Below, piece after piece: positions 38,920 through 50,380 of a stretch of DNA of 64,000 nt. Every line of letters begins with the position of its first letter. Positions within the stretch are counted from its first letter, which is position 1. A model generated the notes under the pieces. It saw nothing but the letters and a program-made list of their open reading frames with translations. It did not search any database and was not told the origin of the DNA. The DNA comes from Ciborinia camelliae (lineage: Eukaryota > Ascomycota > Leotiomycetes > Helotiales > Sclerotiniaceae): contig JANPYM010000001.1 in NCBI GenBank assembly GCA_025890175.1, forward strand, positions 1,143,187-1,207,186, read 5' to 3'. The position numbers and the translations under genes are program-made.

Positions 38920-41166
38920 ATGGAAAACGAAATAAAGGCCTTCTTACCCAACATTGACCCGGTTCTATCGGAATATTCTGTTGGATACCTCACCCATGCA
39001 TCAAATGCATATGTAGAGGCAGACCAGAATGGTCCATCTCCATTATCAGAAGCTGCAGCTTCTATCTCGGCACTGTTGCTATCAGCATCTGGGGATCTAA
39101 GCCCAGAAAATGAATCAAAGATCAATCAACTGGTGAACAAATGGGTCCAGAAATTTGATGGCAATGGACAAAATAAGCAGATCTCTTCCGCTGCCAAACG
39201 TCTAGATCAAGCCATCCAAGTTGGGGCCCAGCGGAATATGTCATCTACCTTGGGTGTGTCTCTTGGAGGTGTTGACTTGGAATCCGCAAATGTTAGAAAA
39301 GTGGAGTCGAGGGTTGATAGGAAGAAGTTGGAGAAAGCCGAAAGAAAGATTGCTGCCAAACAAAGCAAGAAAGAATTCAAGGCTGTCGAATATGAGGCTT
39401 CTAAACTCATTAACCAACCTGATGATGCCCAGTCCTATGAAGAGTTCTTCATGGCTGTCAATCCTTTGCAATTGGGATCAGGCAATCAAACAAAGAGCAA
39501 GGACATCAAGGTGGACAATATCGATGTTTCCATTGGCGGTTTGAGAATCTTGTCAGATACAAACCTGACCTTAGCCTATGGTCGAAGATATGGTTTGGTT
39601 GGTCAGAACGGTATCGGAAAATCTACTTTGTTAAGAGCTTTGGCACGAAGAGAATTAGCCGTGCCTACCCACATTTCCATTCTTCACGTCGAGCAAGAGA
39701 TTAGTGGAGATGATACACCTGCGTTGCAAGCTGTGCTTGATGCTGATGTATGGCGGAAACACTTACTTGCAGAACAAGTTAAAATCACCAAACAACTTGC
39801 AGACATGGAAGCAGAGCGATCCTCAATGGCTGATACCTCTGAACAAGCAGAGAAACTTGACAAAGAACGCGAGGGTCTTGATCTGACTTTGGGTGATATT
39901 CAGGGCAAGCTTGCAGAGATGGAATCTGACAAAGCCGAATCCCGAGCCGCAACTATTTTGGCAGGTCTTGGTTTCTCGCCTGAACGTCAACAATTTGCTA
40001 CTAAGACATTCTCCGGAGGTTGGCGTATGCGTTTGGCATTGGCCAGAGCCCTGTTCTGTGAACCTGATCTCTTACTTCTTGATGAACCGTCTAATATGTT
40101 GGACGTTCCTTCTATTACTTTCCTTGCCAACTATCTCCAAGGATATCCAAGTACAGTTTTGGTAGTTTCTCACGACAGAGCATTCCTCAACGAAGTTGCA
40201 ACCGATATCATCCATCAACATTCCGAGCGTCTCGACTACTACAAGGGTGCCAATTTCGAATCTTTCTATGCTACAAAGGAAGAACGCCGCAAGACAGCCC
40301 AACGAGAGTACGAGAACCAAATGGTGCAAAGAGCTCATCTCCAAGCATTCATCGACAAATTCCGTTACAATGCTGCCAAATCCTCCGAAGCCCAGTCCCG
40401 AATCAAGAAATTGGAAAAGATGCCAATTCTCGAAGCCCCCGAATCCGTCTACACGGTACATTTCAAATTCCCCGAGGTAGAAAAACTCTCACCCCCAATC
40501 GTCCAAATGACCGACGTATCTTTTGGCTACACTCCCGACAAACCCCTCCTCCGCAACGTGGACCTGGATGTACAACTCGACTCCCGAATTGGTATCGTGG
40601 GACCCAACGGAGCCGGTAAGACCACCGTCCTCAAACTCCTCATCGGCAAGCTCTCTCCCACGGGAGGACTCATCTCCCAAAACCCTCGACTCCGCATTGG
40701 TTTCTTCGCCCAACATCACGTCGACGCCCTCGATTTGACCACCAGCGCCGTCGGCTTCATGACCAAGACCTACCCGGGTAAAACCGACGAGGAATACCGT
40801 CGCCATCTCGGTGCTTTCGGTATAACCGGTATGACTGGTCTTCAGAAAATGGAACTTTTATCCGGAGGTCAAAAGTCCCGTGTCGCATTCGCCTGTCTCT
40901 CTCTACAAAATCCACATATCCTCGTTCTTGACGAACCTTCCAATCATTTGGATATTGAAGCTATGGATGCGCTGAGTCAAGCGTTGAATGCATTCCAGGG
41001 TGGTGTGCTGATGGTTAGTCACGATGTTACGATGTTGCAGACAGTATGCACGAGTCTCTGGGTTTGTGATAACGGAACGGTGGAGAAATTCCCAGGGGAT
41101 GTGCAGGCGTATAAGAAGAGAATTACGGCGCAAGCAGATGCAAGTGGTGTCGTGCAGGCCCATTAG
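38920..41166 (+). CDS. GCN20: ABC-F ATPase GCN20
   Basis: One uninterrupted exon of 748 residues, close to yeast Gcn20 (752). In yeast Gcn20 acts with Gcn1 on ribosomes to activate kinase Gcn2 under amino acid starvation, leading to Gcn4/Cpc1 translation. The N-terminal ~190 residues match the Gcn1-binding region. Two ABC ATPase domains follow without membrane segments: Walker A GQNGIGKST (about residue 226), signature FSGGWRMR (about 364) and Walker B LLLLDEPSNMLD (about 387); then GPNGAGKTT (about 560), LSGGQKSR (about 646) and DEPSNHLD (about 670). A charged linker between the domains is the ABC-F feature. Codon use is strongly third-position C in the second half and more A/T in the first, a visible shift within one gene. 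Confidence 0.96.
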   Translation: MENEIKAFLPNIDPVLSEYSVGYLTHASNAYVEADQNGPSPLSEAAASISALLLSASGDLSPENESKINQLVNKWVQKFDGNGQNKQISSAAKRLDQAIQVGAQRNMSSTLGVSLGGVDLESANVRKVESRVDRKKLEKAERKIAAKQSKKEFKAVEYEASKLINQPDDAQSYEEFFMAVNPLQLGSGNQTKSKDIKVDNIDVSIGGLRILSDTNLTLAYGRRYGLVGQNGIGKSTLLRALARRELAVPTHISILHVEQEISGDDTPALQAVLDADVWRKHLLAEQVKITKQLADMEAERSSMADTSEQAEKLDKEREGLDLTLGDIQGKLAEMESDKAESRAATILAGLGFSPERQQFATKTFSGGWRMRLALARALFCEPDLLLLDEPSNMLDVPSITFLANYLQGYPSTVLVVSHDRAFLNEVATDIIHQHSERLDYYKGANFESFYATKEERRKTAQREYENQMVQRAHLQAFIDKFRYNAAKSSEAQSRIKKLEKMPILEAPESVYTVHFKFPEVEKLSPPIVQMTDVSFGYTPDKPLLRNVDLDVQLDSRIGIVGPNGAGKTTVLKLLIGKLSPTGGLISQNPRLRIGFFAQHHVDALDLTTSAVGFMTKTYPGKTDEEYRRHLGAFGITGMTGLQKMELLSGGQKSRVAFACLSLQNPHILVLDEPSNHLDIEAMDALSQALNAFQGGVLMVSHDVTMLQTVCTSLWVCDNGTVEKFPGDVQAYKKRITAQADASGVVQAH

Positions 41167-41320
41167 GATGTTTATAGATCTTCATAACTTGCCAATAAAG
41201 CCGACTTATCCAACACCAAGTTTTATATTAAAATCATGGTCAAACTTCTGGTGGTGCCAATTTCTGGTGTTATTTTCTGACTAATATGCCCACCCACTAT
41301 CCCTACCTGACTTATCACAT

Positions 41321-42698
41321 CTAATACCCCTTTTTCCTATCCACTAAATTAATCAAATCTCGCCCTTTTTCCATATTCTTTAAATTCTCTTCCAAAATCG
41401 CAAAACTTCTCTGCGCATACGTCGTTCCTAGCCCACTGACATGCGGTGTAATCGCCACATTTTCCAAATCCCATAACTCGCTATCCTCGGGTAGTGGTTC
41501 GGGATCCGTAACATCCAATGCCGCACCCCTTAAACCTCCTTCATTTAAGGGTTTCTTCAAATATGTAATCAGATCTTCTTGGTTAATAATCCCACCTCTT
41601 GCAATGTTTATCACGAAGGCGTTTGTTTTGGAGCCCAAGATTTCAAATTCGGCAGCGGAAAGAAAGTGCCGCGTTTGAGGGGTCAGAGGAACCGAAATCA
41701 GGAGGATATCGATATCTTGACTGAGGAATTTATGCAGACTCGTTTTATCGAGTCCAGAGTACCAGGCAGAAGGGATGGTACCGTCCGGATCGCCAGTGTT
41801 GGGGACGATATATTTACCAGTATCTTTTCTAGATTCGGGAGTCGTGCGGGGGGATGCTGTGTAGGCTATTACATCCATGCCCATTGCTTTGCAGATTCGA
41901 GCAGCTGTTTCCTTGTTAGCATTTGCTTGTGTGTACCTATTCCCCCTGTCCTCTCTTCCTGTTCCATCTTATATCCCATTCTTCCAACAGAGTAAGAATC
42001 GCGAATGGAACGCATATCCAAGATAGAATCCAGACTCATCCCCGCCCATGTATAACACAATGCGAACCAGCAAATCTAAACATACCCTGTCTTCCAATTG
42101 CGCCATACCCCAAAACCCCCAACCTCTGACCGACACAATCCCTCAATGCACCCATTTGATTGAAATCTCCCCACACATGCTTCTTCTGCCATTCCACCAG
42201 CGTCTTCTCCTTATGCGAATGGCTCAATATCTGCATGATAACCCATTCCGAGATCTGGGGCCCATGCACACCCGATGAATTGGTGATGGGGATTTTGGTT
42301 TCTTTCCACACGGGGGTTTCGCTTAATCGATCTGCCCCGGCACTGAAGAGATGGATGAGCTTGAGATTTTTAGCCTTTTCGGCCGAGGGTGGGAAGGTCG
42401 AGAGTGTGACGAGTATGGTAGCATCGTGCCATGTTTCTGAAAGAAAGAAAGAAATGAGATCATTGGGAATCCGATTAGGCTGGTTGGTTGGATATTGGAG
42501 GAGTCAAGAGGGACAGTGAAGGAAGAACTGACCATTCGGGACTTCCGCAAGTTGCAATGCCTTTCCTACCTCAAAGAATATCTGTTTGTATGTAAATTCC
42601 ACATTGTATTTTTGTCGAAGCCTATCCAAGATCTTAGGATCCTCGGGGAAAGGAAGAAGACATAAGATATGTTCTTTGGGTTGAGAGACTTCACCCAT
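41321..42698 (-). CDS. D-isomer-specific 2-hydroxyacid dehydrogenase
   Basis: Exons 42533-42698, 42086-42436 and 41321-41904 encode 366 residues. The family reduces 2-oxoacids (glyoxylate, hydroxypyruvate, phosphohydroxypyruvate and others) with NAD(P)H; substrate cannot be fixed from sequence. The Rossmann motif GVLGYGAIGRQ ends exon 2 and continues in phase as AARICKAMGMDVIAYTAS after a 181-nt intron. The catalytic triad is visible as Arg in NIARGG, Glu in DVTDPEPLP and His in ITPHVSG. The sequence YTASPR after the second dinucleotide strand suggests NADP(H) preference (inferred). No peroxisomal C-terminal signal is present (ends DRKKGY). It converges on GCN20 with only 154 bp between stop codons. 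Confidence 0.92.
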
Positions 42699-43372
42699 GA
42701 TTCTAGAAGTGAGTAAAGTGAGTCAATCAGTGGTAGCTGTTTATATAAAACAGAATCAATATCAATATCAGAAGCTCGAAATCCCGCAATGAAGCTTAGC
42801 TTTCAGATGGTGAGAACAGTTATGTGAATAAAACTCTTGTTGAGAAATACATAGGTATTTAATGATAAATAATCCATCGTACAATGATAAGACATAATGA
42901 GTATTTGTCAGGATGGACAGGATAGAACATAGGTAGGACAAATATACTTTCAATTTTACATTTATCATCAAAACTTGCGTGCTGATCTATCTGATGGGCT
43001 CATCCACCGAGGTCGCACCCATCCAATCCCTTCATCACAGCCACTTGCCTCTCTGAGGCTGTTGCGTTACCCCGCCACGCTTTCGAGGCGCTAAGATAAG
43101 ATAACCGTCATGGAAGGAGTGAATGGAATTTCCTGATAGACTTTTTACAAATTCAATGTGAGTGAGGATGGATGATGGGAGAATAGGTAGGTACCGTTAG
43201 CAAGATGGCAAGTATCCCCACGATATATTCCAGATATATTTTTATTCATATCAATCATATCCACCCCAAGGCGAAGGTAAAGGGACGAAGGAATATATGT
43301 ACCGTACCTAGGTAGATTTTATGTCGATTTTACTATATTTATATTCTTCCATTAAGTCTATAAGGTGAAAGT
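42699..43372. other. Intergenic spacer
   Basis: About 670 bp holding the promoter of the dehydrogenase and the 3' region of the phosphoribosyltransferase. It contains a GTACCTAGGTAG motif near 43306. No gene recognised. Confidence 0.5.
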
Positions 43373-44173
43373 TTATTGAGAAGTTTGTTGACGAGCCAAT
43401 TCATCATGCTCTTCAATGTCCCGAGCCTCCCATGGATAACAAATCCATACATCCTCCACAGTTCTTGCGGCGATATATCTGTTATCCTTCAACATATCCT
43501 CGGGGAGCGTACCCTTCTTCTCCTTGTTCTTGTTCTGTTGACGCGAGCATATTAGTAAACTTCCTCTTTTAAAATGGTATATTCAGATGCGAGAATTCAC
43601 TCACATGTAATACGAAAATAGAGAAAACAGTCTTCTCTCCCTGTCCGCCCAAATTTTGTCTAGCAAGCTCAACATCCTTCTCCAATTCCTTAACAGCATA
43701 CTCCAAAGTTGTTCTGGTATCATCTACTTCATCGACAATCAGAATTCTCTTTCCGACCAAGTTCTCCATGTTACCCAGGCTGTTCAAATCCAACCATTGG
43801 GTTCTAGTAACCTTGGTGCCCAATTGCTCAACCTCTCCTGGTGTACTTGAAGAAGAAGAAGATGGGTGTGTGGAAGGAAGCTCTTCGTATAGCGAGAGGC
43901 CGATAGCTTGGATAGGAATATTAGGACTTCCGGGTTGTTTTAAAAACGATCGAAGAATACGAGCTGGAACATATCCTCCGCCACCAATGGCGATCATGAG
44001 TTGAGGTTGGAATTCATCGAGAATGCGTGGTGCGGCTTCTTGACATAGTTTGTGGACCTGGAAGGCTGTTTGTCAGTGAGGGTTTTGCGTGGAGGGGTAA
44101 TGAGGTAAGAGGGGCATTTAAGCTTCTATATTGCGCATACCTGGTTATAGGTCACATACTCTTTGACGACCAT
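43373..44173 (-). CDS. XPT1: Xanthine/hypoxanthine phosphoribosyltransferase
   Basis: Exons 44141-44173, 43605-44057 and 43373-43534 encode 215 residues. The enzyme transfers PRPP-derived ribose phosphate to xanthine (and probably hypoxanthine or guanine) in purine salvage. N-terminal TYNQVHKLCQEAAPRILDEF leads to IAIGGGGYVPARILR, the family's pyrophosphate loop; the PRPP motif is ILIVDEVDDTRTTLEYA. The C-terminal exon supplies RYIAARTVEDVWICYPWEAR, the base-binding segment typical of Xpt1; it is reached only by splicing at GTGAGT after VLH. A Ser-rich insertion (HPSSSSSSTPGEV) between the loops sits on an AGA microsatellite and is probably a surface loop. Exon 1 is only 11 codons. Confidence 0.93.
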
Positions 44174-45048
44174 CTTTAATATTGTATATGTATGTGGTCT
44201 ATAGTATGGTGTATGGAGGAATGAGCTGTGTACCGTGAAAAGGAAGATTTAGATATAATTTGATTTTTTTCTAATTGATCCTGAGCAACCTTGGTAGTTA
44301 AAAAGTCCCAGGAATAAAATAATTTGAAAGTTTGTGATCGAAGCCCGGAGGAGTCACTGGCTGTGTGCCCTCTCTGGCTAATCAATGGACAGTTTTCGGA
44401 TTTCGCCTACGCTGTAGAAGTTTTAATTTCACACCATTTAATTTACTAGATGGTATCTAACTCGGTGGTTAGATAGTTTATCGAGGTGCAGGAATCAAAT
44501 GATCGAGTGGATTTAATATGGATTTAATATGGAAATAGCAGACAGTACTAGCCCATTACCATGATATCTGAATTACCTAGTAGGTAAGTAGGTAGTCAAA
44601 GTAGTCATGTCCTGTACTCCGTACAATTTCATATTGCTACAACGACTAGCCTCTCTAAGGTTAATCTTGTATGAATTTCTCATTAACATCGTTTCAAGTT
44701 CATGGAAACAACCCTTTTGTCACTGAACGCTCCAAAAGGTCCGAGCTTCAGCATTTTTTGGTGATTGGAGATCGGTCGGAAAATGTCGAGTCTCATCTAA
44801 ACTTTACTTGATCCGCCATTCTGGAGCTGTACCAGTAGTTTTCCCATCACATACCAATTCTTAATTAGTCTAGAGACTAGATCATAGGTTATTTGAGATC
44901 CGCGATGTCAATATATTTGAACGATCGCACCATGATCACTCGTTGCTTACTACCCACAATCTTCAACCACAAAAGTTTGTGTCAGACTGGCAAATATACA
45001 TCTCTTATAGTTGGATTCTTGACTTATTTTGTTGAATATTTCATAAGC
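44174..45048. other. Intergenic spacer
   Basis: About 875 bp between the divergently oriented phosphoribosyltransferase gene and the metallo-beta-lactamase-fold pseudogene. A tandem GGATTTAATAT pair lies at about 44511-44532. No gene recognised. Confidence 0.5.
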
Positions 45049-46207
45049 ATGCCGAAACCAGCTTCCGATCTGAAGATTTCCCTCTCTTCCAGCACTGTAA
45101 GTGTCCGCATCATCGATACTACTACTCATATCTCCGGCATCCCCCTCTCCGGATTGGCTTCCCCCCGCTATTCTCCGGACACACCAATCTTTCCATACCC
45201 TTCTATTCATTTCTCATCGAACCCTTCTTCTCGCTCTCTACTCTTCGATCTTGGGTTTCAGTGAAGATTGGGAAAACTTCGCACCCACATTAACGAACGT
45301 AGCAAAGATGGCGGCTAGGAAGTTACTGTTCAGAAGAGTTTACGTGAACAGTCAGAAGAACATGCAGTATCAGCTACCAACCTTGAAGCTATTATCTAGA
45401 GTCACTGGCACGGGGATCATACTGGAGATTCTAGTTACATTCGGTCATTCCACCGCTTTAATTGTTGGTCCGGGCTTCAAACAATCCTATTCTCCCTGTT
45501 ATCCCTCCAATAAATATTCCCCTATCCTCGAAAGTGATTATGCCGGTCATGAACTCCGCGAGATATCCTTTAACTCCGGCTTCAAGATTGTTCGTTTCAA
45601 TGCTTTTGGTTATTTTGAAGACAGTTCCTTCAATTGACTTGATAGTCCGAGTCATGCTGTCCCCTCTGTTCCGGTTGCCATTTTGCTCGGGTTGAACCCG
45701 AGGGCCACAGGAGGCTTTTTTAGTCTATATTCCAATTGATTTCCACGTGGTAGGGGCCAAAATAAGGGATAAGGTGTATAATTCGTGGATTTTTGAAGGT
45801 TAAAAGCTGAAATGTGACTTTCTGAGGATTACCTTGGTTTTGTGGGAACCGGAACGATGGAGGGAATAGGTCACAGGTATGCACTAGCCAGGGTAACAAT
45901 AAACCCAAATTCATATGTATTCATGGGAGGTGACTCGTGTCATCATGGAGAGGAATTTCGGCATTTCTACGCAATAGCGCGGGTGGAAGATGAAAAAGGT
46001 GTAGCGCACTATGTAGATGAAGCGGAGGAAACGATTGAGAAAGTCATGGAAGCGGATGGATCAGATCAAGATCTAGTCCTTATGGCCCATGATGACATAT
46101 TGAAGGAAATGGTACCTTTCTCTCCTCTGTATACAAATTCGTCCAGGGAAAGGAAAGCGCTAAGACGGGGAGATGATCATCCCAGAGAGAATTTAAGGGG
46201 GCTGTGA
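45049..46207 (+). pseudogene. Broken metallo-beta-lactamase-fold hydrolase gene
   Basis: Pieces of one fungal MBL-fold hydrolase appear in order but in changing frames. The start MPKPASDLKISLSSSTVSV at 45049 leads to LLFDLGFQ, where an extra T at about 45262 shifts to EDWENFAP. Farther on, the metal motif SHWHGDHTGD is readable at 45400-45429, preceded by a TAG (45397-45399) where relatives have Trp. An extra T at about 45436 shifts to STALIVGPGFKQ and the conserved block ELREISFNSGFKI. A TGA follows at 45635-45637, then LDSPSHAV. After about 205 bp of unrelated sequence, GHRYALARV and MGGDSCHHGEEFR resume to 46207. Relatives include lactonase-like and LACTB2-like enzymes. Multiple lesions make function very unlikely; the C-terminal 121 codons remain open. 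Confidence 0.85.
45661..45865. mobile_element. Possible 205-bp MITE-like insertion in the MBL pseudogene
   Basis: The segment interrupts the pseudogene exactly between conserved S-H-A-V and G-H. Its ends are imperfect inverted repeats: CCCCTCTGTTCCGGTTGCCA at 45661-45680 versus the reverse complement of 45843-45865, sharing CCCTC, TTCCGGTT and CCA at nearly equal spacing. Inside are a CTCGGGTTGAACCCGAG palindrome (about 45686-45702) and CCACGTGG (about 45744-45751). A clear target duplication is not seen. An alternative is a decayed intron, but a GT donor at the required place is lacking. Confidence 0.45.
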
Positions 46208-49200
46208 AAGTTTCGACATCGTAATCTTCTGCTATATAAGAACAAGTTGTATACCAACTATTACATTGTGCTCAACAGAGCTGAGTGGAACTTGCAAGCG
46301 ACCGTTACATCTGGAGATACAGCAAAAATTTCAGATATGCCAATATAAAATATTCTTTCCATGAGATGAAAATAGAGACATGCAACGGATCAGTTGCAGA
46401 CAGATCCCAAATTCGATTTGTCAAATCACGATGGGTGGAGAGAGATCTATATCAGCTTACAAACACTATTGGCCAAGCAATACATACTCATCAATTAGCT
46501 TCACTCCTTGCCCTCGCTCCAAACTAACCGTGCAAAGGAACACCATGTATCTTTTTACATCTCCCTTCCAAAATCATGACACAACAATAAGGTACTCACT
46601 CAATGATAGAAACTTGTTGAAATCTCGGGAGCACTAATACCTCAGGTCACAAGAAGCCGAATTATGAGATTGGTATTGGCATAGATTCGATTTGAAATAT
46701 TGAAGTAGTGGGATGTATATATTATATATTGTATTTCCAATGGGAAATTGTGATTTTGAGGGAGGTGAAAGTAGGACTGATGGGGGATTATATCGATGAA
46801 GCCTATGCCTATTCGCACAATTTCAACTCTTGTTCTGACTTCACTTTCTCATCTCATGCCATGCCATGCCATGCCAATTTCCACACTTCACATCCATATC
46901 CTTAACCTTTTCTGAACTGTTTCTCGGAATGCAAGAAAATCACATCACCCACCTCTCTGTATTCGCAAACTACAAAATTTCAAGTCGCGATGGTTTCTTT
47001 AAAGTCTCTGATCGTCTTCCCAAACCCTGCCGTGCTTTCTTTCTTTCTTTCTTTCCAACATGGAACTCTTATTTTCCATCTTCTCGTCCCAAGTTCCTCC
47101 TCAAGTACCGAAACGCAAACAAAACATTGACAGTTTCGTTTCTCTTCTCCTCTCCTCCTCTTTCAGCTGCCATCCATTACGTTACCCTCTCCCCCAGAAA
47201 ACCCCCAAATGCGATGCGTCGATGAAACGAGCTATGCAAGAGGTAAAAGGAGAAAAATAGATCAAAATATCAAGCCAAAACCTTGTCGCCCCCATGGAAG
47301 GGGTGGGAGGAACGTTTTTAGTGAACCCTGTGGGACACTCCCAACCGCTACACCAACGCGCGCCGGTATGCTTTACTTTCGATTCGGCGGGTTTGACCGA
47401 CGAGATACTTGTGGTATTTGGGGTTCAATAGAAACCTGGTACGGAGGTTTTATCACATTTGTGCCAGAGATATGATTTTTTGCGCTTTGTGCGCACTGTT
47501 CAACATGAATGCGAGGTTTTCTTGATCTCTTGGGTGGTTTGCTCTGATTAAGAGGGTTGCTTCTCATTCGCAATCAACTACGGTTCACGATGCCATTGAA
47601 ACTTGTAGTTGGACTCTATTGACACCTTTGATGAGGGCGCCTACAATCTTTACTATTGCCTTTGCAAGATCAGCAATTCTATATGATGTTTGAGCGCAGT
47701 ATACCAAAACAGATCCATAAAATGGTCCAAATTCAATCAGGACATCAGCTGAATTCCTATCTGCCTGTACAAACTGTACACTGGTGGTGTTCTTCTCTTA
47801 CAAGCTGACTACGTTATAATCTGACGAAAATATTGTGTTGCGCGATACAGAATGCACTTGCCTCATGTGGATGCAGAGAGGACCTGACGCCCGGATGCAG
47901 CTACCTCAGTGCGGTGCCAATCATGGGGAGTAAAAGTATGAACACACCATGGCATTCATTTGGGTGCGCCCACATGGCTTCCCGATTGTATTGGAATAAG
48001 CCGACATCAATATGATACCTGGGGTTGCTGCAATATTATCTGGTTCGGGCCGCTGGTTTGTGTTACCTTTGGTATGGATCACCAATATCTAAAGTGTGGT
48101 AGCACATACTTCTCATTTATTTTCCGAATCATCCTTGATATCCTTAAGACGTGGGGGAGCGGGGTTGACCTACTCTATATGAATTTGCGAACTGCCCCGC
48201 GCCGACGAGAGTTTGATGACATAGCATGCAGAGTTGTAATAACGAGCGAAGAAAATCCCTTGTAATCTTTGTCATACCATAATAGACCATCCCACTCCCC
48301 GGAAAATTGACCACCGAAAAAAAATTCAAGTTTCTAGAATTCCAAAATAGGTGCTGTGAACATATCGGATTTTTCGCAGATCTTCAAGATACTAAAATGA
48401 TCTGCAATGGTTGACACGATGCAATTCGATTGGTGGTCTTAAAACAACGTAGTGAAAAAAATCACAACCCCGGAGACTTCTCCATGATTCAAAACCACAT
48501 GTCACACAAGCAAATTACCCCGCACTTGTGTGGTTGTATTGGTACTCAATATTTGACCTCTTTTAAAGGGCTGCTGAGAACTTTATTTTTCATACGTTGT
48601 CCGCCAGGTCTGGAAGTATCTTTTCAACTAGGTCGTCGATGTATGCATAAGCCGTGTACTTGATCTCCACAAGCCTGGAACTTGAACGGTTATACATGAT
48701 GGTCATGTGGATAATCCTATCCCAAAACACGGCTGGGATACCGACGATACGCGACATGCCAACTCATTGCTAGGATGAAGATATGGAGGCAGACTCGACG
48801 GAGTTTGTTTTTCGGGGAGAGGAGTTGTTTCTCTTAGTACCTATTGCTGGTAAGTTCTTGCCATCCATGTGTGTTCATTCCTGCGGGCCAAAAGCTTAGC
48901 TACCTGACGGAGTACAATAAGCTGAGACGATGATAGGATATAGCTGATCCTGTGATTACAATAGGATAGATGAAATCGCCAATGCTCTCCCGATGGCGTT
49001 TGATATAGCAATGGGATATATGAAACTGGAGCTTTGGCCTCGACTCACGATAGCCTCCACCAACGAATATGCGAGCAAGCCGCGATGCTTGGAGATTTTG
49101 AACGCGAGGAAAATGAAACACTTCACTTTCTGAGGCTGAAATCATCAGGACAAAGATCAAGTAATCACTCACTGATCCGTCTCCCTCTTATTAATAACCT

Positions 49201-50380
49201 CATAACAGTAGGAGGAGAGATACTACACGTGGGTCACACATGCATAGAAGTAATATGCAAATGTGACAAGCCGTATGGCTGGATTCAATCCTTGGATTCG
49301 AGGGTGGGGGTTATTGGGATTCCGACAGGAAGGCACAGATGAAATGAAATGCCACATGGCGATATCCCTACCCAATAAAAAGGAAAGAATTCTGGGCGCA
49401 TTTTTGAGTTTCTCGCATTCGTTTCGTTTTTCACAGCTGCTTAAGCTTCGCCTCTTCGCCGCCAATTGCAATAATGAGAGTTTATTCGGGTAGCTGAAGG
49501 TGAGTTAATAATTGTCCTGATTGTCCAGGTGATGGATGATAGATGGCACTAATTGATAACAGGACAGGGAGGGTGTAGGTACGAACCTACACTCTAAGAA
49601 ACTCTCGCTCATTCCTAGGATGTTCACGGGTATGTACATATATATGTACATATGTACCTATGTACCTAGGAGGCTAATAGCTGAGTAGTACGTACGGATT
49701 CCGGAGTAGCCAATAAAATCCATCAATGAAATGACATTAAACCTTGGAAGCCTCCACTGTCTGTGGTAACAATGGTAACCTACCCCAACTCTTACTCTGA
49801 CCCTGACCCTGACCCTGACCCCAGAAATGTTTGGTCCTTCCCCCGCCATTTCAAACATGAACCTAATAATATAACTTAATTCTCCAACATTGGCGACAAT
49901 TCACTAAAACATACTAGAAATTCATACTAGCAATTATTCACTACCTTACCAACCTTTGACATTATCTCAATTGGATTTGGATTCTCGAACCACTCCCCTC
50001 CTCCCTCCAATCAGAATGCTTCCAAGAAAGGATATCCTATAAGCCATAAGAAGCCATAAGAAGCCATAAGTTTGTCACCAAAGGTGGTTGGTAAACTTAG
50101 GACTTTCTTAGATCCTTGAGAATGCCATATGTTAAAAGGTAATCCCCCTCATCTCTTTGTTCATGTACCTGGGAAATATCCATCTACTATTATATTTCAG
50201 TACCCCAATAACCAAAAGTAAGCTTAGCTCACCATGATGGGCTAAGCACGAATTAGTACTCATAATTATAAACCTCATCAGTTACCTCTCCTCTGTCTCT
50301 TATGCCTCTCAAGGCTTGAATTCATTCATTTATCGACAATACTCCTCTGACAACAACTACACCATATTCGACCTGCCATC
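46208..50380. other. 4.2-kb intergenic region, no gene recognised
   Basis: Only short frames without resemblance to a family. Small repeats are present: ATGCC units near 46855-46875, three decamers AAGCCATAAG at 50041-50070, and CCTGAC units near 49801-49820. The right end contains the antiporter promoter. Confidence 0.55.
50041..50070 (+). repeat. Three exact decamers
   Basis: AAGCCATAAG repeated three times without variation. Confidence 0.9.
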
